Assembly (NCBI GenBank): GCA_014529385.2
Contig: CM043958.1
Coordinates: forward strand, 137,993,043-138,057,042
Source of the DNA: Adiantum capillus-veneris
Lineage: Eukaryota > Streptophyta > Polypodiopsida > Polypodiales > Pteridaceae
Direction: 5' to 3'
Length of the DNA stretch: 64,000 nt
Below the pieces are notes generated by a model. That model saw only the letters and a list, made by a program, of their open reading frames with translations, did not search any database and was not told the DNA's origin. Position numbers and translations under genes: made by a program. This document shows, in pieces, positions 57,069 to 64,000 of the stretch; the stretch's first letter is position 1; each line of letters starts with the position of its first letter.

Positions 57069-57080
57069 TAGTATCAGAGC
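57069..57080 (+). other. Primer-binding-like site (initiator tRNA-Met type)
   Basis: TAGTATCAGAGC differs at one base from TGGTATCAGAGC, the site complementary to initiator methionine tRNA used by many plant retrotransposons. It is two bases after the proposed LTR end. Confidence 0.5.
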
Positions 57081-57084
57081 TAAC

Positions 57085-57940
57085 ACATAATTAGTATTTC
57101 CTAATTACAATGGTTAGATCCTTATGCTAGACTTAGTGCTCTACACTTTTAAAGTACAACATATGCCTCATGAATGGAGATGTAGCCTTTATGAATGTAC
57201 CCAAGCATGTATTAATTTTGTCACCACATATAAATACAATGCTTATCTTGTTATACAATCCTCAAAGCATAGCTCGATGTAAGAGCAATAATACTTAGTT
57301 TTTTAGATCTTTGAAGTTGTAAAGACACAAACAAGGTGGTGCACAAGAGAGTCGAATGGTGGTAGAGGAGGTACCTCTAATTTTAGAATGCACCTTATGT
57401 TTGGACTCTACCTTCTATATTATGGAAAGAAATAAGTAATTTCGAAAGGAACAAGGTAAATCTTTCAACCTATTGGTGCCCTTCTGCGTGCCAAAAAGTA
57501 GTGTGCTTTTGGGCTATAATATTAAAAGAATGCGAGGGGCTTCTAGCCTTGTGATTGGTCTCGTTGGCAATGGCCTAGGTCATGCCAAGTGGTCACTTCC
57601 TATGGCTTCATTCAAAACCCATATTTATTTTGTCTCATTTATGTATGCGGAGTCATCTTTACATAAAATCTTCATGATTTCACAACAAAAATTAAAAGCT
57701 AAGTTTCAAACATTGAGGTTTGCTACTTCTACTATAGTAATACTTTTGGTAATACCAATTTTTTTGAATGGAAGAAAAGATTCTCTTTTGCAAAATATGT
57801 GATTTTTCCACTTTAACTTGACTCTTGGGTGTATTACATGGAAAACACTAACATTAGTTTTCCCTTTGATCACGCACATTTTGGATTTTTTTTTAAAGAA
57901 TGTATTTGTCAAAGAAGTACAAACAAAATAGGTTTTTTTG
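57085..57940. other. No recognisable gene
   Basis: If the LTR ends at 57066, this would be the leader of a second element, but no gag-like frame is seen. The frame at 57473-57802 has no domain. Confidence 0.35.
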
Positions 57941-57942
57941 GT

Positions 57943-58046
<104 letters not shown>

Positions 58047-58499
58047 ATAGGCCCCCTTCAAATATCTATATTTCACAATTGTCAAATCCTCAAACTTCCA
58101 AGTCTCTATGTATAGTTGTATAGATTTTGGAGAGTATCAATTAGCTCAAGCTATATGATCTTTTGCCTAATGTTCGTCCCAAATACCTCAAAATTATTTT
58201 TTCAGTACCTAGAAGCTCAAATCTTGTGGGAACTTCTCATCAAGCATTTGATGTTAATGTAGACTGGCTAATTCATTCTACACAATGAGAGGACAACTTT
58301 GGTAATATTTGGCCCTTCATTTACCCATGTCAAAAATCTTATATCAAATATTTTTGATGTATAAAAGCTGTTCCTAGCTTGTTTACAAGCTTTAAGATTG
58401 TACCCTTTGATTTTTTTGTGTTGTCTCAATACTTGGCTTGCATAAGGCTATATTTGCCTGTAATTTCAAAAACATCACATTTTCAATCTAGTTTCTTCC

Positions 58500-59215
58500 A
58501 CTCCAAAATGTGAGCTCCATAGGTTTCGTGCTTAGATATTCATAGATGCATGTGGTACATGCAGGCAGGCATTGTAAGCCATAAATAAAACATCACCATG
58601 AGCTCCGTAGGTTTCATGCTTAGTTATTCATAACTGCATGTGCAAGCATTGTAAGCCATAAATAAAACATCACCATGTTGCCTAATAAAGTGATTGCCCA
58701 AAAATTGAAGGTAGAACCAATTAAACATAACAAATAGACCCAAAAGATGTATAACAAAAAGTACATCAAAATTGACTCTCATCAAACGCATGCATGGAAC
58801 AAGCAAAGATAATAAGTTAAGTAAAATCTTGCAAAAATAATCTTGATAAGTTCATACCTGCATATGGGTACATGCAAGCATGTGGGTACATGCAAGCATT
58901 GAAAACCAAAAATAAAATGCCACCCATGTTGCCTAATAAAGTGATTACCCACAAATTAAGGATTAAACCATTTAAACCTCATGCTTGCATTTGATGAGAC
59001 TCCATTTTGATAAATTTTGTAGAATCATCTCTAGGATCTATTTGCTAAACACAAGAAGTTAAGTAAAATCTTGCCAATAATCTTGATAAGCAAATAGAAA
59101 TGAAAGATGATTAACAAAAAATCCATCAACATGGACTCTCATCAAATGCATGCATGGAACAATCAAACACAAAAAGTTAGTAAAATCTTGCCAATAATAT
59201 TCATAAGAAAAGGCT
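58500..59215. repeat. Diverged tandem repeats
   Basis: The phrases GAGCTCC-TAGGTTTC-TGCTTAG (58511, 58598), TTGCCTAATAAAGTGATT (58679, 58929) and GCATGCATGGAAC (58789, 59148) recur in the same order with variable spacing. This indicates several old local duplications. Non-coding. Confidence 0.7.
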
Positions 59216-61140
59216 TATTTGAACTTATGGGTAGGACAATGTCTAGTGTTATTAAACATTGGATGATAATATGATGAAATATTAATCTAACCCATATTAG
59301 TTTTTGGTAAGGTCAAAGAAAACCTTCAGTGAACTTTAAACATATAGTCTAAGTTATGGGATCTTCATAAAAATCAAGACCTACTGGGTAATTTTGGAGC
59401 CAGTTTGTATAGGGGGTCTAGAAGATATGCTTAGTTTTTTGACCAAAAAATGTGCTTACTTGGGTGTACAATTCTTCTATTGTACAAGAACCACACCTGT
59501 AAACCAATATATTGAAGCAATATGATGCCACTGTACTCCAATCCTGCTAAAAATGTTACATTTAATGGTCTAGTAACTTGTGTGTAGTGGAAAATAGCAT
59601 GAACATAGTGAGAATTTCATTAAAATAGATTCCTAAAGAGAATGACAAGAGTGCTTGGGTGGAGAGAGCAACAAAAAGTATAACACCTAGTTAGATAGCA
59701 TGAACAATACTTCAAAAGAGAGAGAAATTAAGCAATTGACAACAATTGAGGACTGGATTTGCATGGAGCCGGTCCCCCTCCAAAAGGCTTTGTATTATGG
59801 TTTCTCCCATCAAGAGAGACATTTTACAATACAATACTTTGTGTTCCTTCAATACTAGCTAAAGCAATGAACATGGGCAATTCAAGCACTAAGCAAAACA
59901 CTTATCAAACACAACATCAATTCCCTCGCAGTCTCAAACCCAAGACCTCACACACCTTCAAAGATGGTGAGAGCTAGCGGGGTATGAGAGTAGATTGAGA
60001 GGAAGAAGGAGTATTCTTCTGAGAAAGATGTGCATCTCCTCACATAATCAATCATATTAGCATTATCTTAGTAATCATCATGGTAGAGGAAGTGAGCATG
60101 CATTGAAGCTTGGCTCTTGGTTGGATTTGCATCACGACGCCAAGAGTTGTTGGTGTAGGCCTCCCTTCTCACAAGCTTGGAGTAGGTGGTAAGCTTTCCA
60201 TTAAAGCTTGAGAAGGAGAGAGAGAGAGTCTTCTTGCTTCACACATTGATGGTGTGAGTGTGTAAGTGAATAATTCCTTTGAAAAATCAGCCCCCTCTCT
60301 CTCTTGGTCGACCCCCCTTGCTATTTCCTCATGCTCACATCCTATTGGACCTCCCCAGCCTCAGCTAATGGAAATTAAGCAGCATAAGTGATAGCCTTTT
60401 GACATGTGTACCCCTTTCCCCTTTTGTGAGAGCTGTAGGTAATTAATAAATGCAACTAAACTCTCATTGGACCCCTTTGCCTCTTGGCCAATAGGAATCA
60501 GGCAAGCCATTAGGCTGCTGAATGCTCATTGGACCCCTTGGGAGACTGTCCAATAGTCTTCTAGAGAGCTTAATTCTTATTGGTTCTTTTATTAAGTGTT
60601 TTTAAACTGATTAAACTAGATTTACTCTAGCATAATTCTCATTGCTCCACCTCCAAGGTCATCCAATAGGATTTGAGTACACCTTGTGGGCATTTGGGCT
60701 AGGGAGCTGACATGTGTCCCTCATTCCCTTTGTGTAAAGGGAGCTTGTGTGTATGTGTGTGAGTTTCTTTCTCATCTCCTACAACTAGGGCTCGCCCCCT
60801 CCTATGTAGGGATTCATGAAGACTTTGGGACACACACAAAGCATCCAATTTCCCTAATGTTTGACCTTTGGACATAACCTTTGAATTTTGGAACCTTAGC
60901 ATTTTGGAAGTCTTAATGGGCTGAACCCTAAGGTCTTTGGAGCCCATTGTTGGACATAGCTCTTTTTCAGATGGCCCCCCTTTGGATCCCTATTTTCCCT
61001 CCTTTGGATCCCTACTATGGCCAGTGGTCTGCTAGCTTAAGCAATATTCTAACTTTTTCTCCCTTGGTAGTTCCCTATATTAAATGATCAGGTAAACATG
61101 AGAAAATCATTCAGGAGAATTAGATATTAGTTTTAGTTTT
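59216..61140. other. No recognisable gene; probably LTR and flank of the Gypsy relic to the right
   Basis: If the LTR call at 61147 is right, part of this stretch belongs to the LTR on the minus strand. Repeated TTGG(A)CC / CCAATAG phrases occur at 60340-60670. The frames at 59759-59977 and 60686-60947 carry no domain. Confidence 0.35.
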
Positions 61141-61147
61141 TATGACA

Positions 61148-61160
61148 TTACCTCTCTCTT
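61148..61160 (-). other. Possible polypurine tract and LTR start
   Basis: The minus strand reads AAGAGAGAGGTAA followed at 61147 by TGTCATAAAAAC. It is about 0.4 kb beyond the last integrase-tail coding. The far end of the LTR was not found. Confidence 0.35.
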
Positions 61161-61499
61161 GAAATCATAGTCATCCTCGACTATGGGGTAGAGAAGATAA
61201 AGCATATTCATTAGTCCTTTTTCTACCGGGTAGAGGATCCCTATGTTACCCTACGACATCGTTCCAGAATGGGATGACTAGTCCATTTGGCCCTTGAGAG
61301 CCTAAGCTGCCGCAAGCATGTCTGCACATTAGTCCTATCAATCTGCCATAGTAGAGTGACAAGCTCTACTTGGTGTTTGGGAGACGTCTTCTTCGCAAAA
61401 TTGATCTAAGCATGCATACAACTTAATTTTTGTGCACAATAAAGAAAAAGAGATTCTTATAGGACAAAAACTTTGTTCATATTTAACATTTGTACATTT

Positions 61500-63056
61500 G
61501 CTTACTCTAGGGAAGCATTGTAAGCATTGACGAGGTTTAGGTTATCCTTTAATTGTATGCCTTTCATTCATCTAGCATATTCAAAATGATAATTCTTAAA
61601 CTTAATATCATTGGATAGTCTTACCACCTCTTAGTACCTTGTCTTCATGTCGGAGAATGGACTCGGTCTACAGCACCTCTTCTTGGTTGTCGATCTTTGG
61701 TGGCTCTTCAATAGTAGGTTTTTGAGGTGTCTCTCCTTTGTAAGGGTTTAGTAGGCTCACATGGAAAGCATTGTGTATGAGCCAATGGTTGAGAAACTTG
61801 AGTTGATAGGCCATCCCATGGATTGGCCTAAGAATATGGAAGGGACCATAGTACATTTTTGCTAACTTAGCATAGTACTTTTGGTGTCCCGTAGGATTCT
61901 TGCCCGTCATGTGCCTTAGTCGAGCCTTGGGAGATTTTAAAAAGACCCAATCATTTTCTTTAAAGGATTGGGCTCTTCTGTGCTTGTCAATAGCAGCCTT
62001 TTTCCTTTGTTGTGAGATAGAGATAGCATCCTTAATCTTTTGGAAAGATTCTTATAGGTCTTGGCTATACTCATTTGCAGCGAAGATCTTCCCATGTACC
62101 TTAAGTAGCAGGGGACTTTTTGATCTTCTCTCAATTATCTCAAAAGGTGCTTTTTCCGTGGAAGTATGTATAGTATTATTGTAGACATACTCAACTAAGG
62201 GTAAGTACTTCTCCCATTGGGATCTTTGATCTACTTCCGTTACATAGGCTTTTAGTAGATGGAGAATTTTTAGGTTAGCTATTTCACTTTGGCCATCCAT
62301 TTCGCGGGTGATAGGCTGAAGAGAAATTTAGCCTTATCCCTAAATTCTCAAAGAGACCCTTCCAAAAATTACTGGTCATTCAAGGATCTCTATCCGACAC
62401 TATGGACATTGGCAAGCCATGGTACTTGAAGATTTGTGAAATGAAGAGGGTTGCCATTTGATGGGCTTTGATATTATTTTTCAAAGGTATAAAATGAGCT
62501 AGTTGACTAAACCTGTCCAGTATCATCCATATTCCTATATTCCCATGGATAGACTTAGGCAAAAAATCCATGGATATGCTCTCCCATGGTGAATTAGGGA
62601 TTGGCAAAGTTTGAAGCAATCCTGGTTGCTTCCCTCTATCAAACTTCGTCTTTTGGCATACCACACATTTAGAAAATACTCTTGTATGTTTGCTTTCATG
62701 GTAGGCCAATAGAAATATGTTTCAATCCCCTTTAAGGTAGACTGAATCCCTCTATGCCCTGCATAATTAGGATCATGAGATTCATACATTACTTTCTCAC
62801 GTAGTGAGCTAGTAACACATAGTCTATTGTCATAGAGAAGATAACCATCTTGTAAGGTAAATGGTTCCTCTTTCTTCCCTAATGCAAGGGCTGAAATCAC
62901 ATCTCTAAAATCTGGATCAATAGCATACTCATCTATCATAGAAGATAGATCATTGTAAGTTGCTATGGAAACCGCATTCATTCTCGGCTATCTTGAGAGT
63001 ACATCGGCTACTGGATTATGCTTGCCAGCAATGTGAGCAATATGAAAATGAAATCA
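61500..63056 (-). pseudogene. Ty3/Gypsy integrase region, truncated element
   Basis: From high to low coordinates: HIAGKHNPVADVLSR (RNase H-integrase linker, then a stop), LQDGYLLYDNRLCV, YESHDPNYAGHRGI and FYWPTMKANI with CVVCQKTK (HHCC finger), ISMDFLPKS (first catalytic D), MSIVSDRDP (second D) then a stop, MDGQSEIANLKILHLLKAYV (catalytic E), VEYVYNNTIHTSTEKAPFE, FHVSLLNPYKG, and the chromo-like end KFKNYHFEYAR. The element is cut off at about 63056; nothing upstream of the linker (no RT) is present. All three catalytic residues are still encoded, but stops and frame changes break the gene. A different family from the 52-57 kb element. Confidence 0.88.
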
Positions 63057-63059
63057 TTA

Positions 63060-63520
63060 GGAAAAATATGAACCCTCTAGGGGCCCTTTGGGATTAAGGT
63101 TAATTAGAGGCCATTTAATGAGAAGAGGGTGGTGGACACACTCTATGCCCTCAAAAATGTAGGGGGACAAAGTAGTCTTACACTTCTTAAATGGGCTCTT
63201 ACCTAGTGAGAAGGTGGGGTGCGGGGGGTGGGCCATATGGAACCTCCAACTTTTCTCCTTTTTGATCTGGTTTTGAAAAAATCCCAAAAATTTGAAATTT
63301 TTCAAAATTTTCAAACCTCAAATTTCATCTTCTTAAACCCCCCCTAAAACTATTTTATGGTCAAAAAAGCATTTTTTGACCTCAAAAAGTCAAAACGTGC
63401 ACCCAAAAACCCTAAAATTCAAAATTTTTTTAAAAAAATTTTCGCTATCCAGAGCTCCCCCAAAAGTAGTTCTTAGGAAAAAAGTGATTTTCTCTCTCTA
63501 GAACCCCTTTTCCAACCCCT
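63060..63520. other. No recognisable gene
   Basis: A-rich with T-runs (AAAATTTT-type). It separates the truncated Gypsy relic from the proline-rich repeat. Confidence 0.4.
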
Positions 63521-63627
63521 CCTTGGTTGCAACCATCACACTCATCCTCTACTCCAACACACTCTCTCTCTACACCATCTCCATTGCTACAGCAAGGAAG
63601 CTCCTCTCTCCTCCCCTACCACCTTCC

Positions 63628-63765
63628 ATTGCCACACCAAGCAAAGGATATCCACCTTCTCCTCCCATTGCCACACCAAGCAAGGGTTATCCACCTTCTC
63701 CTCCCATTGCCACACCAAGCAAGGGTTATCCACCTTCTCCTCCCATTGCCACAAGGGTTATCCAT
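63628..63765 (+). repeat. 39 bp minisatellite, 3.5 copies, encoding PIATPSKGYPPSP
   Basis: ATTGCCACACCAAGCAA recurs at 63628, 63667 and 63706, with a truncated unit at 63745. The period is exactly 39 bp, so the frame is kept: 13-residue units PIATPSKGYPPSP within a frame open from 63523 to 63921. Whether it is translated is unknown. Confidence 0.85.
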
Positions 63766-63845
63766 CTTCTCATATCACTTTATCCTCTGTACATTGTAGG
63801 AACAAGCAAGGTCCTTCTCTTCCTCCTAGTTTTCTTTGCTCAACC

Positions 63846-64000
63846 ATGGCCAACTCTACTTCGCAAAGGTGGCCAAAGGATGAGGTCACAGCACTTGCAT
63901 GCCACAACACTAGAGGTGTAGATGATGAGTGGGAGCCACAAGAGTTCACCAAAGGTGCTTGGGTATACATGCAACCATCTGCTATTGGCCCTCATCGTGT
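63846..64000 (+). CDS. Open frame running off the window edge, unidentified
   Basis: The ATG at 63846 has A at -3 and G at +4. The frame (MANSTSQRWPKDEVTALACH, then DDEWEPQEFTKGAWVYM) stays open for 51 codons to the end of the window. The composition is protein-like and acidic. No family recognised. It lies just downstream of the proline-rich minisatellite in a different frame, so the minisatellite could be its leader. It may be a host gene or the start of a retroelement gag. Confidence 0.35.
   Translation, partial: MANSTSQRWPKDEVTALACHNTRGVDDEWEPQEFTKGAWVYMQPSAIGPHR

Overview
The window looks like plant nuclear DNA from a large, repeat-rich genome. The evidence is spliced GT..AG introns of about 75-100 bp inside transposase genes, plant transposon families (CACTA/EnSpm, hAT, Ty1/Copia, Ty3/Gypsy including a chromodomain lineage), a captured plant-type heavy-metal-associated isoprenylated protein gene, and many long CT/GA, CA/GT and TA microsatellites. 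I cannot name the species; a fern, gymnosperm or other large-genome land plant would fit. I found no certain intact host gene, no rRNA and no tRNA gene.

Layout. 1-1.34 kb: degenerate coding-like sequence on the minus strand. 1.6-3.7 kb: a ~0.5 kb tandem duplication and a very long CT tract. 3.8-8.7 kb: CACTA element 1 with a broken, intron-containing transposase. 8.77-9.58 kb: an LTR with polypurine tract abutting a DEAD-box RNA helicase fragment, all minus strand. 10.65-21 kb: two related minus-strand Gypsy gag-protease relics in direct repeat, without a visible reverse transcriptase. 22.55-30.50 kb: a complete CACTA element (7,944 bp) with matching terminal inverted repeats and ACA target-site duplications; it holds a captured HIPP-like gene, a disabled tnp2-type transposase and an apparently intact second (TNPA-like) gene.

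30.57-33.2 kb: a protein-kinase-like pseudogene converging on a minus-strand hAT transposase relic. 33.7-34.35 kb: duplicated Copia pre-integrase segment. 34.6-35.6 kb: a GC-rich island with a TATA box and a possible secreted protein (uncertain). 36.8-39.8 kb: duplicated Gypsy integrase tails joined head-on to a protease fragment. 42.5-44.7 kb: a CACTA-like end fragment and a 1.3 kb TTAA-flanked inverted-repeat element. 49.5-50.5 kb: third tnp2 relic. 50.6-51 kb: Copia RT fragment. 51.9-57.1 kb: plus-strand chromovirus relic with polypurine tract, LTR and a following primer-binding-like site. 61.1-63.06 kb: truncated minus-strand Gypsy integrase region. 63.5-64 kb: a proline-rich repeat and an ATG frame open at the window edge.

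The coding sequences do not form a shared pathway; the window is a layered deposit of transposons. The points of most interest are the CACTA element carrying a captured host gene, the helicase fragment next to an LTR, and the TTAA-flanked element.
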